64,000 nt of DNA from Cryoendolithus antarcticus. Lineage: Eukaryota > Ascomycota > Dothideomycetes > Cladosporiales > Cladosporiaceae. Numbering within the stretch: the stretch's first letter is position 1; every line of letters begins with the position of its first letter. The stretch spans positions 620,001 to 684,000 of the forward strand of contig NAJO01000025.1 of assembly GCA_002077065.1 (NCBI GenBank), read 5' to 3'. Under the pieces are notes generated by a model. That model made no database searches. It was not told the origin of the DNA and saw only the letters and a program-made list of their open reading frames with translations. A program made the position numbers and the translations under genes. This document shows, in pieces, positions 41,828 through 52,410 of the stretch.

Positions 41828-41912
41828 TCTCCCCACCAAGGTTCGAACTAGGGACCTCAAGATGAACAGTTTCCATTACAGTCTTGCGCTCTTCCAACTG
41901 AGCTATGGAGAG
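41828..41912 (-). tRNA. tRNA-Tyr (anticodon GUA) with 12-nt intron
   Basis: Acceptor stem CTCTCCA / TGGGGAG (one T.G), D arm AGCTC...GAGC with TAGCTCAGTTGG as A box, anticodon stem CAAGA/TCTTG, loop CTGTAA+A with anticodon GTA, and T arm around TTCGAAC with a good B box. A 12-nt intron (TGGAAACTGTTC) sits between positions 37 and 38, as in all nuclear tRNA-Tyr genes of fungi. Mature length 73 nt with discriminator A. A T5 terminator follows directly. Confidence 0.92.
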
Positions 41913-42245
41913 GCTGATGCTGGGTTTGAGCCAACACCGAACAGCAGGAGCGACCCACACATTCTGATCAATCATATCATAATCATAGTATATAATGTCT
42001 TGAGAAATGCAAACTCCGGGAATTCAGTGATCGCGCAACGTAGGCGTCGACTACCCACGCCGCCGAAGACTACTTTGAATCGCTGACTGACTCATAGAGA
42101 TCATCTCTCACGGTGTGAAAAGCCTAGCACTGGACAGCGGTTGTCATGGCTATTGACCTCAGTCGCTACACGCTCTCGAACCCAACGCCGCCCCGGCATG
42201 CTTCAAAGTTTGCACACGCACATCTCAGACCGACGACAGAGCTCT
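41913..42245. other. intergenic region between tRNA-Tyr and uS3
   Basis: 333 bp. It holds the 3' flank of the ribosomal protein gene on the minus strand. Nothing else seen. Confidence 0.45.
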
Positions 42246-43203
42246 CTAGTACGATGGCTCCTCGCCCCGAGCCGGCTGGCTCTCCTCCTGCCCACCCTCG
42301 CCGCCCTCGGCCTCTTGCGAGTCCTGCTGCTGCTGTTGCTGCAGCGCCTGAGCCTGCGCAGCCTTGGCACCGTAGTCCTGGCTGTTGGGTGCACCCACTG
42401 GCTGCTCATCCTTCGGCTCGATGATGGTGACAGAGTCTGGCAGACCCTTACCGCCGGACTTCTCGCCAGCTGGGTCGCCGGGTGTCGAGGAAGCGCGCAT
42501 GATCTTCACCTTGATGCCGAGCACACCTTGACGAAGGAGCACGTGGCGGGTGGCGTGGTCGATGAAGTCCTTTGCGGGTTGACCGGAGTGGATCATGAAG
42601 CCGTCGGTGAACTTCATGGACTTGGCACGAGCGGCACGGAGCTTGCCTGAGACCACCACCTCGCAGCCCTTAGCGCCCGACTCCATGATAAAGCTGGGAA
42701 TGTTGTTAGTGCTGACTCAAGCGATCGAGGGATGGAACAGCTTACCGAAGGACACCATAGCATGCGCGGCGGACGGCAAGACCGTTGAGGAGCTTGTAGC
42801 GGAGGGACTCGCACTGGGCGACGGCGGAGAGACCACGGGACTGGACCTTGGCGGCGTAGAGGGAGACACTGTCTGCGGGGAACTTGTAGCGGTGGGTGAT
42901 GAGGCTGGTGAGCTGTACTGAAGTTAGTACGTGGACCTCAGCGCGTGCAAGTTCCAACAGTCATACCTCACGAATCCTCCTTCCTTGCTCTCCGAGCACC
43001 TCTTGAGTGTGGGTTGCGCGAATGATGATGTCCGTGACTGTGGGGGTGACGCGGACTTCGACGCCGGAGTAGCCTTCCTCAGCGAGCTCGCGCTGGAAGA
43101 ACTCGTTGAGCTCGGCGTAGAAGACACCATCGGCGATGAACTTTCTGCGCTTGCTGATGTTGATGCCACCCAGGGCCGGGGCGGGGGCGGTTTGCGACTG
43201 CAT
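42246..43203 (-). CDS. RPS3: 40S ribosomal protein S3 (uS3)
   Basis: Three exons, 43203-42967, 42912-42746 and 42693-42246, with introns of 54 and 52 nt, give 283 residues. The conserved body is unmistakable: [34 protein letters not shown] domain [26 protein letters not shown], then [53 protein letters not shown]. uS3 lines the mRNA entry tunnel of the small subunit and carries 3'-end DNA-lyase activity in some species. The tail has a run of seven glutamines and is Glu/Gln/Gly-rich, longer than in yeast. Many introns early in the gene fit fungal ribosomal genes. Confidence 0.95.
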
Positions 43204-43904
43204 ATTGGCGGGAGTACAAGTGGTTGACTGCGAGAAGACATCTTGTCAGCTTCGAACTCATGATAGCATGCTGTCTCCATATCCTCGCGTGTTGCTCCAC
43301 GGCGACAATGTGTGATGTCGGTCTCCCCTCCTGCTCCGCCAATGGAAGCATATCACCACCGCCTTGTCCCTCTCTTCCTATAGCTCGCGAGCTTCTGCGA
43401 TTTGAAATCCTCAGGTCACCAATTTGGCGCGATCTCTTGATATTCATTGCAGTGCCTCCTCTCCACCACCAAATGTACAGTTTCTCATCGGACCCAATCA
43501 CGCATTGCTCTAATCAGTGCCGGAAGCGATCCTCCTCGATCCTCTGATTCTATCACAGTGTGAGTGCGCTTACCTTGTTCTCTGCTGCTGTCCGGTGCAA
43601 TGGTTGGTTCGTCAAAGTCGGGGTGTATCAATTCTAGCGCGCAGCCTGTGATCAAAGTGCTGTGGTCGCTTCGAATTCAAGTCGAAGTCTTGGCGGTGGG
43701 ATGCATCGGCGAAACTCGGCTTCCGCGTCGGAGTTGACCCATTGCCGAGAAAGCAAGTTGAGACGTCAGCTCGCATTGCGCATGGTGGGAGGACGGGACA
43801 GCTGTAAAGGTTTCTGTTGCACCTCGTAGCAATCGTTGTACAATTTCGCGTAATTTGCTTGCTGTAGCTTAGTGCGAGCGTTTGCTTCGTGTACAGATCT
43901 AGCC
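43204..43904. promoter_or_regulatory. divergent promoter region of uS3 and Efr3
   Basis: 701 bp between two outward-facing housekeeping genes, with pyrimidine-rich patches near 43310-43380 and 43500-43560. A 5'-leader intron of the ribosomal gene could lie here but cannot be proved. No coding feature. Confidence 0.45.
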
Positions 43905-46900
43905 ATGGTGAAGTCGCACTTGCCGGGTCATATGGACACGGCGCGACAGCTTATGCGACCAAAGTGGGTAGTCCTGCGCGCGCGCGACGAAATTGTATAG
44001 GGCTGACATAGACAACTGCAGACATCAATTGCTTGTATTGAAGTGTCAGGATTGCTCGTCAACCTATGGACATGTCACATGACTGACGCGTCTCAGGTTA
44101 TCCTCGCCTACCGAAGAACAGCAGCGCAGATGTCAAGCCGAATGGATCTGAGCTCAGCTACCTCGTATACTATGCCAGTACACGGCGAAGCAAGCTGCAG
44201 AAGGTCGGCAGCTTCTTGGAGAAGAAGGCCGCCTCCGACGTTGGCAAGCTACAGAGCACGCGGGTACTGGTCACCCTCCAGATCTTCACGGCGCTGCTTG
44301 AAAATAAGGTCGTAGGCAGTGGCAATGGCTTCAACATGATCGCCCCTTATGTGCTTCGGACGATCCACAACATTGTCCAGGTCACCAACGACATCAGCTT
44401 GATCGAAGCTAGCGTGGCAACTTGGGAGGTCTTCTGCCACGATCAGGACCAGGCAACTCTGGCAGCGGATGGCGACTATCGAGAGTTGTACGAGCAAGTG
44501 GTGCGAGACTGGGTGTCGTGCGCACGCAATAGTGCCGTCAAGAAGCTGGGCAGGAGCACGACAGCAGTGTCAGTACCTGACGCTGTGCGATTGTGGGAAT
44601 CTGGACTCGATGCAATCAAAGCAATGTTGAAGTCCGACACACTAGGTTCAGAGATCGGACGTCAGCTCAATATCACCTTGCCAGCGATTCTCACGAATTT
44701 GAGAGGCGAGAACGCGTTGTATCTCACACATCTACAATCACTTAGCACACGGAAGGACACGGAAGAGAAGGAGAAGAGTGCACTGCGAAGACCGAGTATG
44801 TCGAACGCAAGAACAGCAACAGCAAGGACTGGATCCATGGACTCAGGCATAAGAGCAGCGGAGGGCACAGTACAGGACGCGGACGCTCTTGCGGAAGAAG
44901 GCGTTGCGACGCAGGCATTGGACTGCTTACGAGCAGTGTTCGAAACCGAGAATCGCGCACAAGTCCGATCAGCGACGAGTGAAGTTCTGAGGTATCTTGC
45001 ACGATATCAAGCCGAGGACAGACCGAAGACCGCACTCTCACAGGAGTCGCCCGCGGTGAGCGACTGGGTCAGCTGGGCTGTGAAGCTGTTTGAGATGATT
45101 ACCGGTTGGACTGCTGTACAGGATCGCTTCACATTACTCGTGACTGCTTCCGAGACGCTGGCCCACCTCCCGCTAAGAGATGCGGACCTGGCGCATCATC
45201 TGCTCCTGACCCATCTCATTGATGACATACTACGATCCGACTTGAACCTTATTGGCTTGTCTGTAATGGACATACTACTCGGCCTCATACAGCAGATCCT
45301 CCGAGTATTGCAGCTTGGCAGACCTCCGACCGCGGCTGATGGCTCTTTCTCCGGACATTCCAGTGCGGACGATCTCAAGGCAGACGACAAGCAATCACCG
45401 AACTCAGTACCCTCGGATGGAAGGCTACAGCTGCTTGCGAGACTGAGAAGCTGTGTCGCCGATCTCGCCACTCATGTGTACTACACCGACCAGATCGGCG
45501 ACATGGTGTCCGCGATCTTGCTGAGACTCAAGCCGAACACTTCTCTGACAGCCGAGCAGAATCCTCTTGCTACCGCGAACGCCATCGAGGAACCGCTATC
45601 CGCTGTCACACAGGCTGCGTCCAATGTGAGCCAGCCCGCAAGAGAAAGGTCACACTCACAATCCGGAGGATTCTTTACCTTCGACACCGCTCGCCAGATT
45701 GCCCTGGAATCAGTACGTGACGTCCTTATCGTTGCGAACAGCTCACGTTCGCGTGCTGCCGGTGGAGTGGCGGGGAGCCGAAGTCCTGTCTCAATCTCGA
45801 CCTGGGAAGGTACACAGTGGCTATTGCGAGATCCTTCACCAGCTGTACGCCGTGCCTACGTAGATGCGCTATGCACATGGCTCGCACTGGAGACTAGGAA
45901 AGGCGATGCGCGTATTCGGGAGCCGAAAGAGACAAGGAAGCCCAAGCAGGAGGACACGAATGGCACATTGGCCAGGCGGGCACTATCGAATGCATCAAAC
46001 CGAGAGCGGCAGAGTAAGCGGGCGAGGAACACCTTCCTCCAGCTTCTGCATCTTGCCATCTACGAGACTGCAGTCCAGCATGCTTCGATAGCCTCGCCCT
46101 CGTCAGAAGCAGATCTGCAGATGCTTCACCTTTTGAGCGTGTCCCTTGTGCAGAAGCTTGGTATCAATGCACTACAGACCAGCTTGCCGATGCTCTTCGC
46201 TTTGCAAGAAGCCATTGTTACTATGGACTCGCCGTTTGCCAAGATCAGACTAGGCAGTCTGTTTCATGGCTACCTCTGGCATCTTAGTGGACAGTTCCAG
46301 TTCGACACAGAAGCTACTGGCCGGGAAGTAGAGCTTGAGATTAGTCGTCGGCAGCAGCACAAGCTGTGGATGAATGGTATCGCCATACCGCCAGTACCGC
46401 TTGAGCGCATACCACAGACCGGGCCTGCGATGCTAGAACCGATTTCCACCATACCTGCTCTGCCCCGGGACACCATCGCCGGCGAACAGCTGAAGCCATT
46501 CGATCACCGTCAAGCATTGATAGACCGCATCTCGGAGGCATATGCCACATTGGTCGTCAGCCCACTTCCTTCGCCACCTACAAGCCCCAATCGTACCTTC
46601 AGCATACCAGCCCTTGACCGCAGCACCTCTGGCTATCTTTCTGCGCGCCCAGTGACCAATACGACGCTTCCAGACAAGGTCAAAGAGGCGATGATGTCGG
46701 TTTGGACAAGGGAAAGCTGCCTCGCCGCCATAGCCGCCGCAGCACCGAAGTCGGCGTCGTTATCTGGCTCAAGGTCATCACCTAACGGTAACAACGGTAC
46801 TGCAGCTAATCACCGCAGCCTTCTCGGTGCCGCTAACAACGGCCCTCCGCCCGTGCGCAGTAGCTCCGGTACTCAGCTGTCCTCCATACCTGGTAACTCT

Positions 46901-47362
46901 GCCTCACCTACAAATGGCGCCAATTTCAATGCCACGCAGGGCAACTATCGCCAGCAAGCATTTGGACTCCTTGGCACCAGCCGGGTGCACTCCCAGTCGC
47001 CGAATCGCCGCGTTTCTGGGCATACAAGCGGCAGTCAGAGCGCTGACCCGTACTCCGGCAGCGACACTGGCGCCAATCGCACTTTACGAGTCGATGAGCT
47101 AAAGCGCGTCCTGGCTGGCGGTACCGTCGCTCGCCCCTATACTGTCACGGATGCAGCAGATGACACTGGTAGCGAAAGTATGGTCGAAGTCGGCGAGGCT
47201 GATCGGCATCTGGGCAGCGAGAGCGAGTATGGCGGCGAGGTAAGAGCAAAGACTGTGAGTCCTGCAAGAGCTGGGAAGCCGGATCTGGAGGCGCTGTTGG
47301 AGGGAATTGGGATCGGCGGTGGAGAGGAAGAGAAGGGCGGGTTGGGCAGACCACCGTATTGA
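43905..47362 (+). CDS. EFR3: Efr3, plasma-membrane scaffold for PI4-kinase
   Basis: Three exons, 43905-43963, 44022-44044 (a 23-nt micro-exon) and 44097-47362, give 1115 residues. The splices rebuild the diagnostic N-terminus RQLMRPK|HQLLVLK|CYPRLPKNSSADVKPNGSELSYLVYYASTRRSKLQKVGSFLEKK. Efr3 is a helical-repeat rod anchored to the plasma membrane (through N-terminal basic/cysteine residues), where it recruits the Stt4 PI4-kinase with Ypp1. The basic patch and the early cysteine are visible. The middle is long alpha-helical repeat; the last 350 residues are low-complexity Ser/Asn/Pro-rich. Another in-frame ATG at 43932 is an equally good start. Confidence 0.92.
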
Positions 47363-48025
47363 GACAATGTAAGTGCCGCTGCAAGTGAGCCGGCTTTGGC
47401 CTCTGGAGAGTCTCATTTTGGCATATGGATCTTGGAGATACCCGAAAAGCTGCTTCGATTGTCTCACCCTCTCCCGGTCTTACTGACAGCTGGGCCGCTG
47501 ACGTAGAAGTCGTTATTTCTACTCTCGGAGGGCGTGCTGCAATGCTGAGAGACCGCAGTGGAGCGAAGTGGCTCGACAGTGAGGCCAGATCGCTCCTTCC
47601 CCTTGACCAGTGAGTATGTCACGTGACAAATTTCGTATATCTCCTTGCTCATGACTCGTCGCGTTGCTTTTGCATACTCACAGTGCGCATCACATACATA
47701 TGAACGACATGATACGATCCTTCTGATAGCGCGCGTCCTCGAACGAACTGCATGTGAACAACAAAGGTGGCGTAGGTGAACCCGCCGGCGTGAACGCCAA
47801 GCCCGCTGAGCCTCCGCCCGCACAACAACAGTCACGCGAGTGTTTGCTTCACACCACTTCCCACGACATCGCGCATGACAACACGAGCTCAGCAAGAAAA
47901 GCGCACACCATCACCACCATCATCACCACCACACCGCCACCACCACCCCCTCACTCGCCGGTGAAGTCGTCACCTCGGCGGCTTCACCACCGCCTCCTCC
48001 TCTCTTCTGCCACCTCGCCGCCGTC
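47363..48025. promoter_or_regulatory. intergenic region with CA/CC-rich leader
   Basis: 663 bp between Efr3 and the 1311-residue protein gene. Bases 47900-48010 are a CAC/ACC-rich low-complexity run directly before the start codon at 48026, probably the 5' untranslated leader. Confidence 0.45.
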
Positions 48026-51000
48026 ATGATCCCCTTGTGGTCTGTGGCATTGGTGGCCATCACGCAGCTCCTCTCGGGGCTGTACCTCCCTCTCTCCGGC
48101 GACCTCCCTGGCGCAGTCGCTGGCTCGTGGTGCGCTGTCTTCGGGTGCGCATCGGCTACAATCTCGGCTCCGACGTACGTCGCTCCGGCGGCGTCGTCAC
48201 TGGACATTTTCTCTGGCTCTGGCATCTTGGTTCCTGCGAACGTCTCTTCCCCGGCTTCACCCACCGGAGTCTCTGCGCAGAGCGCGGGACCCACAGATGA
48301 TTGCTTGTTGCCGTCGTCTAGTGAGTGGCCGTCGGTGAAGAGCATGGATGCCATTATGGCCACTCCGACTTCACGTGTCAGCGATGTACGCGACGTGGTC
48401 GTTTGGAAGCCACAGTCATCCGACAATCTGCTCCTCGAAGCCAGAGAATTCGGGCATACGATCTTCTGGGTCATTTCGCTGGCTTTGTTCGGCTATTGTG
48501 TAGTTCACATAGCACGTTACCTGGCTTGTATACCCGCTTGTCTTATGGCCAATGTCGCTGCCTGCATAATCAAGGCATTCAGGCTGAGTGGGGATGCTTG
48601 GTACCAGAAGCAGGAGAACGAGAGACTCTCGGCCCTGAATCGGTCATACAAGCTCGACAATCAGCATCTGCAAGCCCAGGTCAGGCAGCTACAGTCGCAG
48701 CTGGCAGAGCAGCGCCAACAGACAGTCGATGCAAGGACCGCAGCGCCCAACTCCAACGCCAAAATCGTCAGCCTTATAGAGGATCTGAGGATATCGGACG
48801 ACAACCTGGCAATCCTGAGGGACGATTCGCGGAGCAAAGCTGGGCCTATGGACATGAAGAGCAGCATACGCCGTAGCTATGAGTTCTTGAAGCGCATCTC
48901 GCCGCCACAGCCTAGCACCGGGATCGATCGCGAAGAGCCGCTCGTTGACACAGCGCAAGACGATGCTGCCATACCAGCCGCAACAGGAGCAGCACAGGAC
49001 ATGGCGCATGTAGTATCCTACACTGAGCCTGAGAACATCTCCGACCTAACGGTCGTCGAGCACCCTCAACATGTCTTCGTTCCAGAGATCCTGCCTGTCA
49101 AGAATGAGCCAGTCAACCACTGTGCGATAGAAACCGCTGATCAGGAGCCTAAGCCTGCACCTCTCTCCGAGCATTCTACGCCGGAGTACACTGCCGCAGC
49201 GCTGCCTATAGTCGCAAAAGAGAACATGAGCCGCCTATCGAGGATTGACTACAAGAGCAGCTCCGACCTGACGGTCGCTCAGCATCTTCGGCAAGTCTCC
49301 CATGTAGAGACTGTGGGACAGCAAGGGAAGGCTCAGCCTCAAGCAATGGAGGTGTTTGAACACCAGGAGCAAACTCACGCTCAGGACGCAGAGAGAATTG
49401 AGCATCACACAAGGGCTGAAGTTGAAGACGTGGAGATGTCAAGTCGGCAAGAGAAGGCCCAATCTCACGAGGAGCAGAAGACCGGGCAGCAAACGATGGC
49501 TCAGTGTCACGAAGTAGAGATGCCAGAGCAGCAGGAGCAACAAGAACTAGCATGTTCGGGACAGCAGACGATCGCTCAATCTCAGGAAGTGGAGATGTCC
49601 GACCTGCAAGAGGACGTACTGGTTCCAGCCGTTACAATGCCGAAGCAGCGGCAGGAAGTGCTATCTCACGAAGTTGGAATGTCGGGGCAGCAAGACAGTG
49701 CTCAAGGTATATATTCGGGGCAGCAAGAGAGCGCTCAGGTCGTGCACGTGGAGATGTTAGAGCATCAGGAGAAGCCTCAGCCCCGAGATGTGAGTCACGC
49801 GGAGCAAGAGCAGAAGTCCGAACCTCAAGATGTGGAGATGTCTGGTCAGGGGGAGAAGAATGACTCCCAGGAAGTCGAGATGTCGGATGAGGAAGAGCAC
49901 GAGAGCCCTCAAGACGTCGGAATGTCTGATCAAGGAGCGCGATCTGGGCTCAGCAATTCCCGCACGCAGGACATCGTCCTGATCACACCCCTTCAGAGTC
50001 ATGGCACAAGCTCGATGGTCTTGACACAGCCGGACAACATGGTTCTGGATCCGAAGCCATCATTGCCACCACGAGTACTCGGAACAGCGAGCCATCGTGA
50101 CGAGATGATCATCGAGCCGACGCCCGTATCGACAACGCCGACGCCTGTGCCGACGTTACACCCAGTAGCTGCGGTAGGCGATCGAGCAGCGCCTAGTCAG
50201 CTCAATGTCGCTTCTCCAGCTCCCTGTACCGTTCATAGCAGCCGTGAACGCAGCGCAGATACATCAAACGAGCTGCCGACGTCTCATGCACAACAGCCTG
50301 AGCAGACCACTTCTGGAGTGGTGGATACTCCAGCGACACTGCCTGGTGTAGTCTCGCCGGCGACAGAGACCGCGGTAACATCACAGCCGATTGTAGTCGA
50401 GCAGAAAGGCGAGCTCAACGAGGTTCGCGGTGGCAAGAAGCTCAAAGTATGCGCTGATGAGTTTTCGATTCGTCCATCAACGATGCCTAACCGACCAAAA
50501 CCCAAGGCTGCACGGAACCCTGGATTGAAGCATGCAGGAGGCGTCTTCAAACAGTTGGAGTGCGTCGACACAGTCTCGGTCTTCAAAGAGGCCCAGAAAG
50601 CTGCTGTGGATAGCAAGATGAGCGATTCTAAGGAGGAGGATCATGACGACAACAAAGCGCAATCGAAAGAAATGTTTGGTGAGGATGACTCGGACGGTGG
50701 CCAAGATGACGATTGTGGAATCGAATCGCAATCAAGCACATCAGGCACTCTGAAGCCACGGCCCCAATCTCGAGAACCTCTGGACCGCACACCTCACATT
50801 CAGCCACGGAGCGTCGCCGTCGAATCATCCGCCACGAAAAGCAAACCAACACTTTGGTTGCCTGGCGTTGCCACCGGTGCACTGTGGCAGAACGAGGCGC
50901 TGCGAGGCACATCGCGGCCAAGCCAAAAACACAACACTGCAGGCTCCGCCTCTGCTACTACAGGTTCGACGACACCCCCACCTCCCGGTCCCTCGTATAG

Positions 51001-51961
51001 CGAGACCGGCAAGGCGACAGAGGCGCAGCTAAAGCGATGGCAGAGGAGAAAGGCGCAGCAAGACTCAGCGTCTCTTCCGCCCATGCAATGCCAGAAGCCA
51101 GCGAAGCCGACTATGAAGATGCAGATCTGCTCAAATATCTCAGCTGCGTCTCCGTCAGTCGCAAGCCCAAATGCAGTGCATGTCCCTACAGAGAACAAAG
51201 GCGATAAGAAGCGCGGCTGTGATGATGCAGGGCTTGAAGCCAACGACGCTGCACCATCCTCAGCCTTCCCTTCTTCAGCAGAGATCAACACGATGGAGGA
51301 TGTACCAGACATCCAACGCAAGAAGTGGTCAGCACCTGCGCGGAAAGCCATTGGTGAGGTCATCACGCCCTCAAGCATACCGGTTGTCCCGTTTGCGCCA
51401 GCTGAGAGACCTACGAAGATCTGGCACGACCCAGTTTTGATGCCTTCACCGGGAGAAGTCGCCGCTGCAATCCCATCAGAGGGTATTGCCTACTCTACGC
51501 TGTGGAACAAGTTCGAATACGACAAGGTGAAGAAGGTGTACCGGAAAGAGGCCGACTTCGTTCGCTTCATCAAGGCCAGCAGGATCGGTGTGATCACCGT
51601 GAGGGAGGTAGACGACAATATTGCGGGTATTGCGATGAAGACCAAGAAGAAGTTTGTGATGCTAGGTCCGGGCAACGATAGACTCCTCTACGTAGCCCCA
51701 AGCAGCGCAGCACCGATCAGTGTGCCTTCGCAGTGGCCTGACATGCCCTCAGCTGAGGCGGTACGGACTGCGCTTCGCAATAGGCCAAGCCGGACAATGA
51801 ACTGGAAGATGTTGTATGAGATGTTTCGAGACCAGCACAACGCTGAGGGGAAGAAGCTGGACGAGGGGCAGTTCTTCAAGTATGTTGAGGAGGAGAGACT
51901 GGGAAATGTCAGCATGGCTGATTACGGTACGAAGGCTGTTGTTACTTACAGGGAAGGCTGA
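48026..51961 (+). CDS. large unknown membrane protein with tandem C-terminal modules
   Basis: Single-exon 1311-residue protein that I cannot assign to a family. Residues 3-45 are hydrophobic (signal anchor or signal peptide). Residues about 146-188 form a long hydrophobic segment (FWVISLALFGYCVVHIARYLACIPACLMANVAACI). Residues about 195-240 are a coiled coil (NRSYKLDNQHLQAQVRQLQSQLAEQ). Residues about 430-640 are Gln/Glu/Ser-rich with many units like SQEVEMS..QE. A long Pro/Ser/Thr-rich disordered part follows. The last 175 residues hold two related modules, about 1138-1218 and 1237-1311, each opening MPS..E and ending in an R(I/L)G(V/N)(I/V) strand; they look like small winged-helix-type folds. 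The topology would place the C-terminus in the cytosol or nucleoplasm if the long segment is a real membrane anchor. Confidence 0.75.
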   Translation: MIPLWSVALVAITQLLSGLYLPLSGDLPGAVAGSWCAVFGCASATISAPTYVAPAASSLDIFSGSGILVPANVSSPASPTGVSAQSAGPTDDCLLPSSSEWPSVKSMDAIMATPTSRVSDVRDVVVWKPQSSDNLLLEAREFGHTIFWVISLALFGYCVVHIARYLACIPACLMANVAACIIKAFRLSGDAWYQKQENERLSALNRSYKLDNQHLQAQVRQLQSQLAEQRQQTVDARTAAPNSNAKIVSLIEDLRISDDNLAILRDDSRSKAGPMDMKSSIRRSYEFLKRISPPQPSTGIDREEPLVDTAQDDAAIPAATGAAQDMAHVVSYTEPENISDLTVVEHPQHVFVPEILPVKNEPVNHCAIETADQEPKPAPLSEHSTPEYTAAALPIVAKENMSRLSRIDYKSSSDLTVAQHLRQVSHVETVGQQGKAQPQAMEVFEHQEQTHAQDAERIEHHTRAEVEDVEMSSRQEKAQSHEEQKTGQQTMAQCHEVEMPEQQEQQELACSGQQTIAQSQEVEMSDLQEDVLVPAVTMPKQRQEVLSHEVGMSGQQDSAQGIYSGQQESAQVVHVEMLEHQEKPQPRDVSHAEQEQKSEPQDVEMSGQGEKNDSQEVEMSDEEEHESPQDVGMSDQGARSGLSNSRTQDIVLITPLQSHGTSSMVLTQPDNMVLDPKPSLPPRVLGTASHRDEMIIEPTPVSTTPTPVPTLHPVAAVGDRAAPSQLNVASPAPCTVHSSRERSADTSNELPTSHAQQPEQTTSGVVDTPATLPGVVSPATETAVTSQPIVVEQKGELNEVRGGKKLKVCADEFSIRPSTMPNRPKPKAARNPGLKHAGGVFKQLECVDTVSVFKEAQKAAVDSKMSDSKEEDHDDNKAQSKEMFGEDDSDGGQDDDCGIESQSSTSGTLKPRPQSREPLDRTPHIQPRSVAVESSATKSKPTLWLPGVATGALWQNEALRGTSRPSQKHNTAGSASATTGSTTPPPPGPSYSETGKATEAQLKRWQRRKAQQDSASLPPMQCQKPAKPTMKMQICSNISAASPSVASPNAVHVPTENKGDKKRGCDDAGLEANDAAPSSAFPSSAEINTMEDVPDIQRKKWSAPARKAIGEVITPSSIPVVPFAPAERPTKIWHDPVLMPSPGEVAAAIPSEGIAYSTLWNKFEYDKVKKVYRKEADFVRFIKASRIGVITVREVDDNIAGIAMKTKKKFVMLGPGNDRLLYVAPSSAAPISVPSQWPDMPSAEAVRTALRNRPSRTMNWKMLYEMFRDQHNAEGKKLDEGQFFKYVEEERLGNVSMADYGTKAVVTYREG
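49300..49930 (+). repeat. Gln/Glu-rich imperfect repeats inside the large membrane protein
   Basis: At least a dozen in-frame units of 12-20 codons with a core like QEVEMSxQQE or QDVEMS. They are tandem but vary in length and sequence, typical of an expanding low-complexity region. Nearby codons use cag and gag heavily. Confidence 0.7.
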
Positions 51962-52410
51962 TGGAAGCTGAGGCTTCGTGATGGCGAGGAAACTGCGCTG
52001 AAAAGGGCGTGGCACACATTCCGGGGTGTGGGAGGGACGTCGAAGCTGGCACCATGGCGGCAGACAGTCACCGCTGCCTCTTAGCGGAATACGAGCAGGT
52101 CGATGTGAAGCCGCGGGTGTTGCTTCGCGCAATAAGGTGCAGGTAGGCCTGTATGAGACTGCTTGTGCAGTGTAGCGCGTCTAGGTCGTCGTTCGAGCAT
52201 ACTTCTGAACCCTTTTCTATCTGCGCGCTCTGAATCTGCCTCTCCAACATATTGATATCGCTTGTGCCGCCGTGACCGAAGCTGCAACAGCGAACCTGCG
52301 ATCTAACATGGCGAAGAGACAGTAGGCCTCTGATTTCCTCGCGGGTAGCTGAGCTAGTGCTGGAATGACATGGGGACAATGCTTGGAGCGTATAAGTCAT
52401 TCAACACCTT
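51962..52410. other. intergenic region between convergent genes
   Basis: 449 bp between the stops of the large membrane protein and the carboxylesterase. No feature recognised. Confidence 0.5.

Noticed and set aside
47900..48010. CAC/ACC-rich run looking like a microsatellite
   Set aside because: Imperfect and short; better read as the pyrimidine/CA-rich leader of the following gene.
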